A stretch of 64,000 nucleotides of DNA, from assembly GCA_021801255.1 (NCBI GenBank), contig JAJYYH010000042.1:1-64000 (forward strand), in the 5' to 3' direction. The position numbers were made by a program, and so were the translations under genes. The notes under the pieces are model-generated. The model was not told where the DNA came from. It worked only from the letters and a program-made list of their open reading frames with translations, and did no database searches. The stretch is from Pseudomonadota bacterium (GTDB taxonomy: Bacteria; Pseudomonadota; Alphaproteobacteria; Acetobacterales; Acetobacteraceae). This document shows, piece after piece, positions 48,541 to 59,817 of the stretch; the stretch's first letter is position 1, and each line of letters starts with the position of its first letter.

Positions 48541-49869
48541 ATGCAACCCGTGCCCCTCCCCGCCCCGACCCTCGTCGAGGCCGTGCCCTTCATCGGGCTG
48601 CTCGGCTCGATCGCGCTCTTTCCCATCGTCGCGCCGCGTTTCTGGCACCGCCATCTCGGCGCCATCGCGCTTTTCTGGAGTCTGGTCCTGCTGGCCCCGA
48701 TGGTGCCGCACGATGGCGTGAGCGGGGCGTTCGCCGAGGCGTGGCATGCGCTGCTTGGCGAGTATCTGCCGTTCATCAGCCTGCTTTTCGCGCTCTATGC
48801 GGGGGCCGGTGGCATCCTGATCCGCGGCGGGCCGGGAGGGACACCGCTCACCAACACGCTCTGGCTCGCGGGCGGCACGCTGCTCGCCAGCGCTATCGGC
48901 ACAACGGGGGCGGCGATGGTGCTGATCCGTCCGCTGCTCCGCGCCAATGCCCATCGGACGCGAAAATTCCATCTCGTGCTGTTTTTCATCCTGCTCGTCG
49001 GCAATGCCGGCGGCATGCTGTCGCCGCTCGGCGATCCGCCGCTCTATCTCGGATTTCTCGAAGGCGTGCCGTTTTTCTGGCCGTTCCGCCATCTTTTGGC
49101 GCCCTTGCTGGTGTTTTCCACCCCCCTGCTCGGCGCCTTCTGGCTGATCGATCGCCGGAGCGCGGCCGAGGCACCAGCGGCCCCGCCGGCCCGACCGCTC
49201 CGGCTGCGGGGATGGAGCAATCTCGCGCTGATCGGGATGGTGGTCGTCGGCGTGCTCGCCCAGAGCGCCTGGCAGCCCGGCGCTGTCGTGCTGCTCGGCC
49301 AGCCGATAGCGGGAGAAAAACTCGTGACGAGCCTCGCCTTCCTGGCGCTCGGCGGGCTGGCCGCGCTGACCACCCCACGCGCGGTGTATGAGGCCAACCT
49401 CTTCGAGTGGGAGCCGATCGCCGAGGTAGCGAAACTGTTTCCGGCGATCTTCATTACCATTTTACCCGTGCTGGCACTGATAGCTGCGGGGACCACGGGA
49501 CCGCTGGCGCCGCTCATCACCCTCACCGCGCGGGCCGACGGCACGCCCTCGGTACCCGCCTATTTCTGGCTCACCGGCATCGTCGGGGGATTTCTCGACA
49601 ATGCCCCGACCTATCTGCTGTTCTTTCGCCAGGCCGGGATCGATGCCGCCCGGCTCGACGGCGCGCCGGGCGATATTCTCCGGGCCATCAGCGCGGCTTC
49701 GGTGCTGTTCGGCGGCCTCACCTATATCGGCAACGCGCCGAATATGATGATCCGGGCGATCGCTGCCCATCGCGGCGTACGCATGCCGGGATTTTTCGGC
49801 TATCTGGCGCGCGCGGGCCTGGCGCTGGTTCCCGCGCTGGCTCTGGTCAGTATGGTGTTCTTCGGTTAG
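48541..49869 (+). CDS. sodium:proton antiporter / citrate-transporter (NhaD/ArsB-like) family
   Basis: Multi-TM; LVGNAGGMLSPLGDPPLYLGFLEGVPFFW, GGFLDNAPTYLLFF. Confidence 0.88.
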   Translation: MQPVPLPAPTLVEAVPFIGLLGSIALFPIVAPRFWHRHLGAIALFWSLVLLAPMVPHDGVSGAFAEAWHALLGEYLPFISLLFALYAGAGGILIRGGPGGTPLTNTLWLAGGTLLASAIGTTGAAMVLIRPLLRANAHRTRKFHLVLFFILLVGNAGGMLSPLGDPPLYLGFLEGVPFFWPFRHLLAPLLVFSTPLLGAFWLIDRRSAAEAPAAPPARPLRLRGWSNLALIGMVVVGVLAQSAWQPGAVVLLGQPIAGEKLVTSLAFLALGGLAALTTPRAVYEANLFEWEPIAEVAKLFPAIFITILPVLALIAAGTTGPLAPLITLTARADGTPSVPAYFWLTGIVGGFLDNAPTYLLFFRQAGIDAARLDGAPGDILRAISAASVLFGGLTYIGNAPNMMIRAIAAHRGVRMPGFFGYLARAGLALVPALALVSMVFFG

Positions 49870-49900
49870 ACCCACCGCCATCACCGCCATCGGAGGCCCT

Positions 49901-50824
49901 ATGACCTACCTCCTCGCCAGCGACCTGCCGCAGCTTCCTGCCGGCCAGCGCTTCCGCGCCCTGCTCGAGCGCGGGGGCATCCTGCAAATGCCCGGCGCCC
50001 ATAACGGGCTGGCGGCGCTACAAGCCAAGGAGGCTGGTTTCGAGGCGCTCTATCTCTCGGGTGCCGCAATGACCGCCTCGATGGGTCTGCCCGATCTCGG
50101 CATCATCACGGTGGACGAGGTCACCTTCTTCATCCGCCAGATCGCCCGTGCCACCGGCCTGCCGGCGCTGGTCGATGGCGATACCGGCTACGGCGAGACG
50201 CTGAATGTCATGCACATGGTGCGCGCCTTCGAGGAGGCAGGCGCCGGGGCAGTGCATATCGAGGACCAGTTGCTGCCCAAGAAATGCGGCCATCTCAACG
50301 ACAAGAAACTCGCCGAACCGCATGACATGGCGGCCAAGATCGCGGCGGCGGCCAAGGCGCGCCGGCACCTGTTCCTGATCGCCCGTACAGACGCCGCGGC
50401 GAGCGAGGGGATGGATGGCGCGGTCGGGCGCGCTGAACTTTACGTGAAGGCGGGAGCGGATGCGATCTTCCCCGAGGCGCTGACGACCGCCGAAATGTTC
50501 CGTGAATTCGCCGTCCGCCTGCCTGGCGTTGCCCTACTCGCCAACATGACCGAGTTCGGCCGCACGCCGTTTTTCACCGCGCGTGAATTCGCCGAAATGG
50601 GCTATCGCATGGTGATCTGGCCGGTGAGTTCGCTCCGCGTCGCGGCCAAGGCGCAGGCCGAGCTTTATGCTGCCATCCGCCGCGACGGGGGGGCACACAA
50701 AATGATCGGGCACATGCAGACCCGCACGGAGCTTTATGCCACCATCGCCTATCGCGACTACGAGACGCTCGATGCCTCGATCATCGCGACCGTCGTCCCG
50801 CAAGGCATGCCGCAGCGCGACTGA
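49901..50824 (+). CDS. prpB: isocitrate lyase/PEP mutase family, methylisocitrate lyase-like
   Basis: MPGAHNGLAALQAKEAGFEALYLSGAAMTASMGLPDLGI, VHIEDQLLPKKCGHLNDKKL. Confidence 0.88.
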   Translation: MTYLLASDLPQLPAGQRFRALLERGGILQMPGAHNGLAALQAKEAGFEALYLSGAAMTASMGLPDLGIITVDEVTFFIRQIARATGLPALVDGDTGYGETLNVMHMVRAFEEAGAGAVHIEDQLLPKKCGHLNDKKLAEPHDMAAKIAAAAKARRHLFLIARTDAAASEGMDGAVGRAELYVKAGADAIFPEALTTAEMFREFAVRLPGVALLANMTEFGRTPFFTAREFAEMGYRMVIWPVSSLRVAAKAQAELYAAIRRDGGAHKMIGHMQTRTELYATIAYRDYETLDASIIATVVPQGMPQRD

Positions 50825-50927
50825 GCGTTTGAAAAAGAATGCCCTCACCTTCCGGAATTGATCGGAAAAGGCAATGTTTCCAGAGGGTATTCGTTTTCAA
50901 GTTCGATTGATTTTCAGGCTCTGACGC

Positions 50928-52058
50928 ATGGCCAGCCCCCCCCACGGGACACCGCTTTATATCGGCAGCGAAATTTATCGCCACTCAACCTATGGGCCGG
51001 GCCATCCGCTGGCGATTCCGCGTGTTTCAAGCTGCACCGATCTTTGCCGGGCGCTCGGCTGGCTGCCCGAGACGGTCTATCGCGAGGCGCCGCAAGCGAG
51101 CATCGCGGCGCTTGCCCGGTTTCACGACCCCGCCTACCTCGCCGCCCTCCAGCGCGCCGAGGCAAGCCAAAGCGTAAGTGAGGCGGATCGCGCGCGGTTT
51201 CGCATCGGCACCGACGGTAACCCGGTCTATGCGGAGATTTTCCGCCGCCCCGCGACCTCGGCCGGCGGCGTGCTGCTGGCGGCGCGGTTGACGGAAGCGG
51301 GCGGTATCGTCCATTGCCCGGGTGGCGGCACGCATCACGGGCGCGCGGCGCGGGCCGCGGGATTTTGCTATCTCAACGACCCCGTGCTTGGCCTCCTTGC
51401 CTGGCGCGATGCCGGCATTGCGCCGATCGTCTATCTCGATATCGACGCCCATCACGGCGACGGCGTCGAGGAAGCTTTTTTCAACGACGATCGGGTTTTC
51501 ACCATCAGCATCCATGAAGCCGGGCGCTGGCCGGGTAGCGGCGCCGCGAGCGATCGCGCCGGCGGGGCAGCACGCAATCTGCCCGTGCCGCCCGGCTTCA
51601 ACGATACCGAGTTCCGTTTTCTTTTTACCACGGCCATCTTCCCGCTCATCGCCCGGCTGCGGCCCCAGGCGATCATGCTGCAATGCGGGGCGGATGCGCT
51701 GGAAGAAGACCCGCTGGCGCGGCTGTCGCTGTCGAACAACGCGCATTGGTGGCTCATCGAGCAAATCCGCGACCTCGTCCCGCGCCTCATCGTGCTTGGC
51801 GGCGGCGGCTATAATCCGTACGCCGTCGCGCGGCTCTGGGCCGGGGTATGGGGAACCCTCAACCGGTTTGCCATCCCCGGGACTTTACCCCCCCAAGCCG
51901 AGGCCGTGCTCCGCGCCCTCACCTATGCGCGCGCCGCCGGGCGCAATCCGCCGCCGCACTGGTTCACCACATTGCGCGATGCGCCGCGCGAGGGCGCGAT
52001 CCGCCCCGAAATCGAGCGCCTTGGCCACCTCACCCTCAAGGAGACAATTTTCGCATGA
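50928..52058 (+). CDS. histone deacetylase superfamily protein
   Basis: CPGGGTHHGRAARAAGFCYLND, PIVYLDIDAHHGDGVEEAF, LGGGGYNP. Confidence 0.94.
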   Translation: MASPPHGTPLYIGSEIYRHSTYGPGHPLAIPRVSSCTDLCRALGWLPETVYREAPQASIAALARFHDPAYLAALQRAEASQSVSEADRARFRIGTDGNPVYAEIFRRPATSAGGVLLAARLTEAGGIVHCPGGGTHHGRAARAAGFCYLNDPVLGLLAWRDAGIAPIVYLDIDAHHGDGVEEAFFNDDRVFTISIHEAGRWPGSGAASDRAGGAARNLPVPPGFNDTEFRFLFTTAIFPLIARLRPQAIMLQCGADALEEDPLARLSLSNNAHWWLIEQIRDLVPRLIVLGGGGYNPYAVARLWAGVWGTLNRFAIPGTLPPQAEAVLRALTYARAAGRNPPPHWFTTLRDAPREGAIRPEIERLGHLTLKETIFA

Positions 52059-52537
52059 AATCCGCACGACTGGTCGCGCTGTGTCTTCTCCTCGCCCCGC
52101 TTACCGCTTGGGCGCAAGCCGAGGCCGACATCACCAAGGCGCAGCCCGAATTGCCGAAGCAAAAAATCACCATCACCACTCATGACGGCAAAACCCATGT
52201 CTTCAACGTCGAGATGGCAACAACCTCCGAACAGCAGACCATCGGGCTGATGTTTCGCCATAGCGTGCCGGTGGACGGCGGCATGCTGTTCGACTGGGGG
52301 GTGCCGCGCGAGAGCCAGATGTGGATGCGCAACACCCTGGTCCCGCTCGACATGGTGTTCATCAATGCCGATGGCTCGGTGCGCAGCATCGCCGAGAACA
52401 CCGTGCCGCAGAGCCTCGCGGTGATCGCCAGCCACGGCCCGGTGCGCGCCACCCTCGAACTCGCCGCCGGGGTGACGGAAAAGGACGATATCCGCGTCGG
52501 TGACCGGGTGAGCGGGGCGATTTTTCCGAAAAACTGA
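52055..52537 (+). CDS. DUF192 family periplasmic protein
   Basis: Signal peptide; FNVEMATTSEQQTIGLMFRHSVPVDGGMLFDWG...MWMRNTLVPLDMVFI. Confidence 0.92.
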   Translation: MKSARLVALCLLLAPLTAWAQAEADITKAQPELPKQKITITTHDGKTHVFNVEMATTSEQQTIGLMFRHSVPVDGGMLFDWGVPRESQMWMRNTLVPLDMVFINADGSVRSIAENTVPQSLAVIASHGPVRATLELAAGVTEKDDIRVGDRVSGAIFPKN

Positions 52538-52558
52538 GGTTTTCCGCGCTGCCGCCCG

Positions 52559-53038
52559 CTACGGCGTCACGCGTTGATAGCGCGCGCGGGTCGCACGCTC
52601 GATTGCCTTGGCGATCAGCGGATCGAGGCCGAGCATCCGCTCGACATAGGCGAGCATCTCGAGTGTCGTCCGCTCGGCCACCAGATCGGCGGCGACCACC
52701 TCGCAGGCCAGCGCATAGGCGGTCTCGCAAAGCCGAGGCGCGAGCGCGGCGCTGATCAGGCGGCCGGCATGGGCGAGCCCGTTCTCCTCGCGCAGCAGCG
52801 CGACGGTCATCTCGGTCGCCGTTTTCAGACGCGCCGTGGAAAAGTCCTGAAACACCGGCAAGGTCTGCACGAGGCCCGACATCACCCCGATCTCGCGATC
52901 GGTGATGCCCCCACCACTCGCCGCCACCAGCACCATGGTGCAGATCAGGGCTTCCTCGCAGCCCAGCGCATCGTCGGCGCGCTTCACTTGTTTCTCCAGG
53001 CTCACTGGTTTCTCCCGGCTCGAGGGGTGAAAATCCAT
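52559..53038 (-). CDS. TerB-like domain protein
   Basis: All-helical ~159 aa; EALICTMVLVAASGGGITDREIGVMSGLVQTLPVF. Confidence 0.75.
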   Translation of the reverse strand: MDFHPSSREKPVSLEKQVKRADDALGCEEALICTMVLVAASGGGITDREIGVMSGLVQTLPVFQDFSTARLKTATEMTVALLREENGLAHAGRLISAALAPRLCETAYALACEVVAADLVAERTTLEMLAYVERMLGLDPLIAKAIERATRARYQRVTP

Positions 53039-53123
53039 TGCCCCTGAAAAAGACCGCCTTCGGGAAACATCGGTTTTTTCTTTCTGTCGATTCTCGGGCA
53101 AGGGGGCAGTCCTTGGCAAACTC

Positions 53124-55931
53124 TCAAGAGGCAGGATCGGCGAGGAATTCGGCGGTGGCCGCGACCGCCGCGGCGAGGCCCGCGCGGCGGATTGGCACGC
53201 CCTCGGGAAAGGCGGGATAAAGCCGGCTCGGCATGCGGCGGTCAAGCAGCACGAAAACCCCGCGATCGCGATGGCCGCGGATCAGCCGCCCGAAAGCCTG
53301 GCGCAGCCGCAGCCGCGCCAGCCGGTCATCATAGGCGCCTGGCGCGCCCAGGGCGAGATGGATGCGGCGCTCGCGGTGGAGAATGTCGGGACGCGGCCAG
53401 GGCACGCGCTCAAATACCACGAGGCGGAGTGCCTGGCCCGGCACATCGACGCCGTCGCGCATCGCATCCGTCCCCAAAAGGCAGCTCTCCTCCTCGGCGC
53501 GGAAGATATCAACCAGGGTCGCGTTGTGCAGGGCATCGACATGCTGGGCATAGAGCGCGATTCCGGCCTCGGCGAGGGCGGGGGCAAGGCGGGCATGGAC
53601 GGCGCGCAGCCGCGCGATGGCGGTGAAAAGGCCGAGCGCGCCGCCACGTGCGGCGAGAAATAGGGCGCGGAAGGCGCCCGCGAGCGCCGCGACATCGCCG
53701 ATCGCGAGATCATCGACAACGAACACCCGGGTCTGCGTGGCGTAGTTGAACGGGCTCGGCAACGCGGCGCGGATCGCCGGAAGCGGCAGATAGTTGGCCC
53801 CGACGCGGGCCTCGGCGGCCTCCCAGGCGGCGACCGGATCGCCGGCGCCAGCATCGCGGAGCGTTGCCGAGGTGATCAGGATCCCGTGCGCCGGAGCGGC
53901 CAGGGTGGCGGCGAAAGGCTCGGTGGGATCGAGCCAGTGACGATGGAGGCCGACCTCGACGCCGCGTTCGCCAAATGTCTCGCGGCGGAGGAACTGGATG
54001 TGGCGGGGCCGCGTACCGGGGATGGGTGGCGACGCAGCCAGCGCCGCCAGCATCTCCCGCCAAGCGGCCAGCCGCTCGAGCGCCCGCCGCCGGAGCGTCC
54101 GGCAGGCCGCCTCGATGCGGGTGCGCATCGCGCTGTCCAGCGTCTCGGCCGCCTCGTCGAGCAGCGCGGCCAAGCCGGCGCGGAGTTTTTCGAGCGGCGC
54201 GGCAAGACGGGCCAGCGCCCGGGCGAAAGCCTCTCCCGCGGCCGCTACCGCCGGGTCGAGAGGGAAAAGATCGACCTCGACGGCACCCCGCGACACCCCC
54301 CCGGGGCCCTCCCGCTGGCGCGCCTCGATCTGGTGATCGAGAGCGGCAAAAAACGCTTCCGCCGCGTTGCCGTGCTCGCCGAGCAGATTTTCTCCCGCCG
54401 CCAATCGTCCCGCCCAGCCCGGCGCCGGCAAGGCGTGGGCGGCGATCAGCGCGGCCTCCAGCGCGCTCTCCAGCGCGGGGTGCTCGGCGAGCACGTCGGC
54501 GAGCCGCGCGCGAAGGCCGCGCGCGCGTGAGCGCGACCCCTCGGCGCCGAGCAGCCATCGGCGCAGCTCCGCCGTTTCCAGCCCGGAAAGGGCGACCGCG
54601 AATGCCGCGTCCGCGGCGTCGAAAAGATGATGCCCTTCGTCGAAGACATAGCGGGTGGGCGGCGGCGCATCGTCATGGGCCTCGCCCCAGTTCCAGAAAT
54701 AGGCCGCCTGGCTCATGACCAGCGCGTGGTTGGCGACCACCAGCTCGGCCTCGGCGCTACGGCGGATGGCATGCTCGACGAAACAGCGCCGCCAGTGCGG
54801 GCAGGCAGCGTGAATGCACTCGCCGCGCCGGTCGGCAAGCGCAAGGATAAAATTCTGGCTGAAAAGTTCGGCGAACCAGCCGGGCAGGTCGCCGCCCTGG
54901 ACATCGCCATCCTCGGTGGCGAGCGCCCAGCGCGCGATCAGCCCAAGCCCAACCGGGAGCGCGTCGCCGCCGAGACCGGTCGTCGCGTCCTGGAAATTGA
55001 GCAGGCAGAGATAATTTTCCCGCCCCTTGCGCACCACCGAGCGAAGTCGCCTGAGGGCGCGGTCGGGATAGAGCCGGGTGAGTTCGGCCTCGATCTGGCG
55101 CTGCAGATGACGGGTAAAGGTGCTGATCCACACCGGGGCGTGGTTGCGCGCTGCCCATAGGCTTGCCGGCGCGATATAGCCGAGCGTCTTGCCGATGCCG
55201 GTGCCGGCCTCGGCCAGCATGAGATGCGGCGCGCCACGCGCCGTCCGTGGCGCGAACGCCTCGGTGACGGCGGCGGCGTAATCGGACTGGCCAGGACGCG
55301 CCTCGGCGGTGTCGCCGAGAATTTCGGCCAGCCGCGCCCGCGCCTCGGCCGCGCCCACGGGATGCGCGGAGGGCGGGGGCGGCGGGGCGGCCTCCTGCCA
55401 CTCCGGCAGCCGCCGCCAGATCGCCACTGCCTCGACGGCGGGGCGCGCGGCCGGGGCGCCGAGAGCGGCCAGCACGAGGGGCGCCCACGGCCAGCCGGCA
55501 GCCCCCAGGGCGGCGGCGAGGGCCGCGGCATCGCGGTTGCGCGGCACATTCCGCGCCGCCGCGAGCCCACGCAGCAGAGCCGCCGCAGCGGCGCAGAGAA
55601 CACTAGGCTGGGCCTCTGGCGCCGCCGGCCAGGGGGTCAGATCGAGGGCAGCGGCAAGGCCGCGCGGGGTCGGCACCAACGCCTCGGCGGGACGGACAAA
55701 AGCAAAAAGTTCCAACAGATCGAGCGCTGGGCGCGGGGATAGCCCGAGCCAGCGCCAGGAGGCGGGGGCATGAACGAGAAGCGGCGGCGGCCCCTCCGCG
55801 AGCGCCGCGGCGATCCGACCTCGCGCACCCTGGCCGGCCTTCTCGACGATGATCTCGCCCAGGGCGGTGAGCAGCGCGGCACCCCCGGCATGGGTGATCA
55901 GCGCCGGCAAGGCGGCGCCCGGATCGGTCAT
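53124..55931 (-). CDS. ATP-dependent DNA helicase, DinG/Rad3-like
   Basis: EAGTGIGKTLGYIAPASLWA, VANHALV, FDEGHHLFDAAD, C-terminal helicase motifs (AFGRLIRGHRDRGVFVLLDRR). Confidence 0.92.
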   Translation of the reverse strand: MTDPGAALPALITHAGGAALLTALGEIIVEKAGQGARGRIAAALAEGPPPLLVHAPASWRWLGLSPRPALDLLELFAFVRPAEALVPTPRGLAAALDLTPWPAAPEAQPSVLCAAAAALLRGLAAARNVPRNRDAAALAAALGAAGWPWAPLVLAALGAPAARPAVEAVAIWRRLPEWQEAAPPPPPSAHPVGAAEARARLAEILGDTAEARPGQSDYAAAVTEAFAPRTARGAPHLMLAEAGTGIGKTLGYIAPASLWAARNHAPVWISTFTRHLQRQIEAELTRLYPDRALRRLRSVVRKGRENYLCLLNFQDATTGLGGDALPVGLGLIARWALATEDGDVQGGDLPGWFAELFSQNFILALADRRGECIHAACPHWRRCFVEHAIRRSAEAELVVANHALVMSQAAYFWNWGEAHDDAPPPTRYVFDEGHHLFDAADAAFAVALSGLETAELRRWLLGAEGSRSRARGLRARLADVLAEHPALESALEAALIAAHALPAPGWAGRLAAGENLLGEHGNAAEAFFAALDHQIEARQREGPGGVSRGAVEVDLFPLDPAVAAAGEAFARALARLAAPLEKLRAGLAALLDEAAETLDSAMRTRIEAACRTLRRRALERLAAWREMLAALAASPPIPGTRPRHIQFLRRETFGERGVEVGLHRHWLDPTEPFAATLAAPAHGILITSATLRDAGAGDPVAAWEAAEARVGANYLPLPAIRAALPSPFNYATQTRVFVVDDLAIGDVAALAGAFRALFLAARGGALGLFTAIARLRAVHARLAPALAEAGIALYAQHVDALHNATLVDIFRAEEESCLLGTDAMRDGVDVPGQALRLVVFERVPWPRPDILHRERRIHLALGAPGAYDDRLARLRLRQAFGRLIRGHRDRGVFVLLDRRMPSRLYPAFPEGVPIRRAGLAAAVAATAEFLADPAS

Positions 55932-56015
55932 GGCGGGCGGGAACGGAGACACCAAGTGGAATTATACGATACCAGCCGCATTGACCAATATCCGCGTGGT
56001 TCCTAGCTTGGGCCC

Positions 56016-57719
56016 ATGTCCGACACATTTCGTAACATCAAGCCCGACCTTGCCCCCCCCAAAGCCTTGGACCTCCCCAAAGCCTGGCCCTTCGAGGAAG
56101 CGCTCAGGGTCCAGCGCCGGCTCGCCGCCTCGGGGCGCCAAAGCGCGCTGTTCGCCACCGGCTACGGCCCCTCCGGCCTGCCCCATATCGGCACCTTCGG
56201 CGAGGTCGCCCGCACTTCCTGGGTGCGCCACGCTTTCGGCGCGTTGACCGGCCTGTCCTCGCGGCTGATCGCCTTTTCCGACGACCTCGACGGGCTGCGC
56301 AAGGTGCCCGATAACGTGCCCAACCGGGAGATGCTGGAAAAACATCTCGGCAAGCCGCTCACCCGCATCCCCGATCCGTTCGGCACGCATGACAGTTTCG
56401 GCGCCCATAACAATGCCCGCTTGCAGGGGTTTCTCGACCGGTTCGGCTTCGACTACCAATTCGCCTCGGCCACCGATTATTACACTGCCGGGCGGTTCGA
56501 TGCGGCGCTGCTGCGCCTGCTCGAGGTCTATGACGAGGTGATGGCGGTCATTCTTCCCAGCCTCGGCCCCGAGCGCCGCGCAACCTATGCCCCGATCCTG
56601 CCCATCCATCCCGAAACCGGCGTCGTGATGCAGGTCGCGCTCGAAAAAATCGACCGTGATGCCGCGACAGTGACCTGGCGCGACCCGGAGAGCGGCACAT
56701 TCTACGAAACCCCGGTGACCGGCGGACATTGCAAGCTGCAATGGAAGGCCGATTGGGCGATGCGCTGGCATGCGCTCGGCGTCGATTATGAAATGTCGGG
56801 CAAGGATCTGATCGACAGCGTGCGGCTTTCGGGCAAGATCTGCCGCATTCTCGGCAGCGCGCCGCCGGAGAGCTACACCTACGAATTATTCCTCGACGAA
56901 ACCGGCCAGAAAATCAGCAAATCGAAAGGCAACGGGCTCTCGGTCGAGGACTGGCTGCGTTACGCCCCGCCCGAATCGCTGGCGCAATTCATGTACAACG
57001 CGCCGCAGCGGGCCAAGCGGCTCTATTTCGACGTCATTCCCCGCGCCGTCGATGAATATAACCTCAATCTTGGCAGGGCATTGGAACTCAGCCATTCCGC
57101 AGGACTAGAGAAGCGCGGCGAACTCGACTGGAGAGGAACGGATGGCGCACCCATCACCGATCCCTCGCGCATCGCGAACGTTTATCGTGATCTCATGAGC
57201 ATCTCGGCTTGGCATATTCATTCCGGCCACCTTGAAGGCCAGGCGCCGAGTCCGATCAGCTTCTCTATTCTTCTCAATCTCGCGAGCGTGGTGAATGCGG
57301 AAAATGCGGCAATCCTTTGGAGCTTCGTCAAACGTTATCGGCCGGACGCGACGGCGGAGACGGAGCCATTTCTCGCCCGCCTGATCGATCACGCAATCCT
57401 CTATTACCACGACTTCATTGCCCCTAAGAAACTATACCGCTTCGCCGACGCCACCGAGCGCGCGGCATTGAATGACTTCGCCAAGGCGCTAGCGTGCCTG
57501 CCCGAGGGTGCCCGTGAAGAAGAAATCCAGACCCTGCTCTACGATATCGGCAAGCGCCATCCTTTTCCCGATCTTCGCGCCTGGTTCGGCGCGCTGTATC
57601 AGGTTCTTCTCGGCCAGGATGAAGGACCACGCTTTGGCAATTTCGTCGCGATCTATGGCCGCGCCGAGACCATCGCGCTGATCGAGGCGGCGCTCGCGCG
57701 CCCGGCCGATGCCGCTTGA
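56016..57719 (+). CDS. lysK: lysyl-tRNA synthetase, class I
   Basis: [27 protein letters not shown]-like, [13 protein letters not shown]-like motif; archaeal-type class I LysRS architecture. Confidence 0.94.
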   Translation: MSDTFRNIKPDLAPPKALDLPKAWPFEEALRVQRRLAASGRQSALFATGYGPSGLPHIGTFGEVARTSWVRHAFGALTGLSSRLIAFSDDLDGLRKVPDNVPNREMLEKHLGKPLTRIPDPFGTHDSFGAHNNARLQGFLDRFGFDYQFASATDYYTAGRFDAALLRLLEVYDEVMAVILPSLGPERRATYAPILPIHPETGVVMQVALEKIDRDAATVTWRDPESGTFYETPVTGGHCKLQWKADWAMRWHALGVDYEMSGKDLIDSVRLSGKICRILGSAPPESYTYELFLDETGQKISKSKGNGLSVEDWLRYAPPESLAQFMYNAPQRAKRLYFDVIPRAVDEYNLNLGRALELSHSAGLEKRGELDWRGTDGAPITDPSRIANVYRDLMSISAWHIHSGHLEGQAPSPISFSILLNLASVVNAENAAILWSFVKRYRPDATAETEPFLARLIDHAILYYHDFIAPKKLYRFADATERAALNDFAKALACLPEGAREEEIQTLLYDIGKRHPFPDLRAWFGALYQVLLGQDEGPRFGNFVAIYGRAETIALIEAALARPADAA

Positions 57720-59817
57720 GCGAGCAAGGCGGCTCGCCTCGCTGCTCCGTCGCCTGCCGCCGCTGATCGGCCTCGTGCTGCTGATCGGCGCGGTCTTTGT
57801 GGTCCAGCGCGAATTCCGTTCGCTCCGGCTCGAGGACATCCTCGCCGCGGTGGAGGCCATTCCGCGCCGCGCGCTGTTGCTCGCCGCCGGCTTGACCCTG
57901 CTCGCCTATGGCGTGCTCACCTTCTATGACCGGCTAGCGGCGATCTATGCCAAGGCGCGGGTGTCCTATTGGCAAAGCGCCTTTGCCTCGTTCTGCGCCT
58001 ACGCGCTTTCGCATAATCTCGGCTTCGCTGCGGTCTCGGGGGCTGCGGTCAGGCTGCGGCTCTATGCCCATTGGGGTCTCACGCCGGTGCAGATCGGCAA
58101 GGTGATCGCCTTTTGCAGCCTCACCTTCGGTCTTGGCGGCATGGTGCTGGGCGGCGCGATCCTGATTGTCGAACCGCGTGCCGTGCCGCTGCTCGGCAGC
58201 GCCTGGCCGCGACCCGTGCCCTATCTCCTGGGCGCCGGTCTCTGGGCGGTGGTGATCGCCTATGTCTGGATTGCCCGCAGCATCGGCCGGCTCCGCTTGT
58301 TCGGCCAGGAGATCCAGCTTCCTGGCAGCCGCATGGCGGTGCTGCAGGTGCTGCTGGCCACGGCGGATGTCGCGGTGACCGCCGAGATCCTCTACGTCCT
58401 GTTGCCGGACGCCGCGGGGCTCACCTATCTCCGCTGCCTCGCAATCTATGTCGCGGCCTATAGCGCCGGCTTGGCCACCAGCCTGCCGGGTGGCATCGGG
58501 GTGTTCGATAGCGTCATCCTGCTCGGGCTTTCGCCTTATCTCGATGCCCCGCGCATCGTCGGCGCGGTCATCGTTTTCCGCCTCTATTATTACGTCATCC
58601 CGCTGTTCCTCGCCGGCTCCCTGTTCACCGGCAACGAGCTTTTATTGCGTGGGCAAGCGGCCCTGGCGCGCCGCGCCGCCGCCACGGCGGGCGCGGCCGA
58701 GCCTGCTTGGCAGCCGGTCGCGCAATGGAGCGAGCCGGATTTCGCGGTGGCGCTGGCGACCGGGGCGGTGACACTTTCAGGGGCGATGCTGCTGCTGCTG
58801 GGTGTCGTCGGTCCGATGCCGGATATGTCCTGGGTCGATCCCGACCTCGCGGAAATGAGCAGCCCATCGGGGCAGTTCATTCCCTCGCTGATCGGCGCCG
58901 GCCTGCTGGCGCTGGCCTTCGGTCTGTCGCGCCGCGTGACGCTGGCCTGGGGCGCGGTGCTGGTGCTGCTGCTCGGCGCCGCGGCGATCACCGTCGTCGA
59001 GGGCGTGCGCTGGTGGGTTCCCGCCATACTGCTGCTGAGTGCTTTTCTCATCGCGCCCTTCCGCCGCGCCTTTTATCGCCACGCCCATCTCGCCTCCGAC
59101 CCACTCGATCTCGCCACCTCCTTGCCGTTGCTTGCTCTGGTGCTCTGCGTGCTGACCCTTTCGGCCTTCGAGCGCCACATCCGCGGGCTCGCCGATAAGA
59201 GTTGGTGGTCGGTGGTGCTGTCGCCGCAGGCCCCGAACGCGCTTCGGCTCAGCCTGGCGCTCGCGGTGCTGCTCGGGGCGGCAGCGATCTGGCAGCTCGC
59301 CCGGCCGGGACGGGTACGCGCCGAGACCTGGACGGCGGAGGCCGCCTGGCGGTTCCGCGCGCTCGGCGGCGACGCCCCGGCGCCGGCCGACGGGCTGCTC
59401 TGGGGCGAGGCCGGCCGCGCCGCCATCCCGATCCGCCGCGCAGGCCACCTGCTAATCGCGCTCGGCGACCCGGTAGGCGCGGCAGAAGACCGCGTGGCGG
59501 CGATCTGGCGGCTGCGCGATCTCGCCGCCCAGGAAGGATTGCACCCGGCGGTCTATGGCGCGGGAGCGGAATTCCTCAACGTCTATGCCGATATTGGCCT
59601 CTCGCCGGTGCCGCATGAAGGTGCGCCAGGGCGCTATCTGCTCTGCCATAGCGGGCGTGACCTCGCCGCCCTGCTCGCCTCAATGGAACACCAGATTGGG
59701 CAGCCAGAGGGTCAGGATCGGCACATAGGTGATGATGCCGAGGACGATCAGCAGCAGCACGAGAAACGGCAGGATGCCGCGAATCACCTCGCCCACCGGG
59801 GCGTTGGAAATGGTTGA
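57709..59817 (+). CDS. MprF-like membrane protein with truncated phosphatidylglycerol lysyltransferase domain
   Basis: N-terminal UPF0104/flippase TM domain, then [46 protein letters not shown]-terminal ~45 aa read antisense to dctM. Confidence 0.8.
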   Translation: MPLERARRLASLLRRLPPLIGLVLLIGAVFVVQREFRSLRLEDILAAVEAIPRRALLLAAGLTLLAYGVLTFYDRLAAIYAKARVSYWQSAFASFCAYALSHNLGFAAVSGAAVRLRLYAHWGLTPVQIGKVIAFCSLTFGLGGMVLGGAILIVEPRAVPLLGSAWPRPVPYLLGAGLWAVVIAYVWIARSIGRLRLFGQEIQLPGSRMAVLQVLLATADVAVTAEILYVLLPDAAGLTYLRCLAIYVAAYSAGLATSLPGGIGVFDSVILLGLSPYLDAPRIVGAVIVFRLYYYVIPLFLAGSLFTGNELLLRGQAALARRAAATAGAAEPAWQPVAQWSEPDFAVALATGAVTLSGAMLLLLGVVGPMPDMSWVDPDLAEMSSPSGQFIPSLIGAGLLALAFGLSRRVTLAWGAVLVLLLGAAAITVVEGVRWWVPAILLLSAFLIAPFRRAFYRHAHLASDPLDLATSLPLLALVLCVLTLSAFERHIRGLADKSWWSVVLSPQAPNALRLSLALAVLLGAAAIWQLARPGRVRAETWTAEAAWRFRALGGDAPAPADGLLWGEAGRAAIPIRRAGHLLIALGDPVGAAEDRVAAIWRLRDLAAQEGLHPAVYGAGAEFLNVYADIGLSPVPHEGAPGRYLLCHSGRDLAALLASMEHQIGQPEGQDRHIGDDAEDDQQQHEKRQDAANHLAHRGVGNG

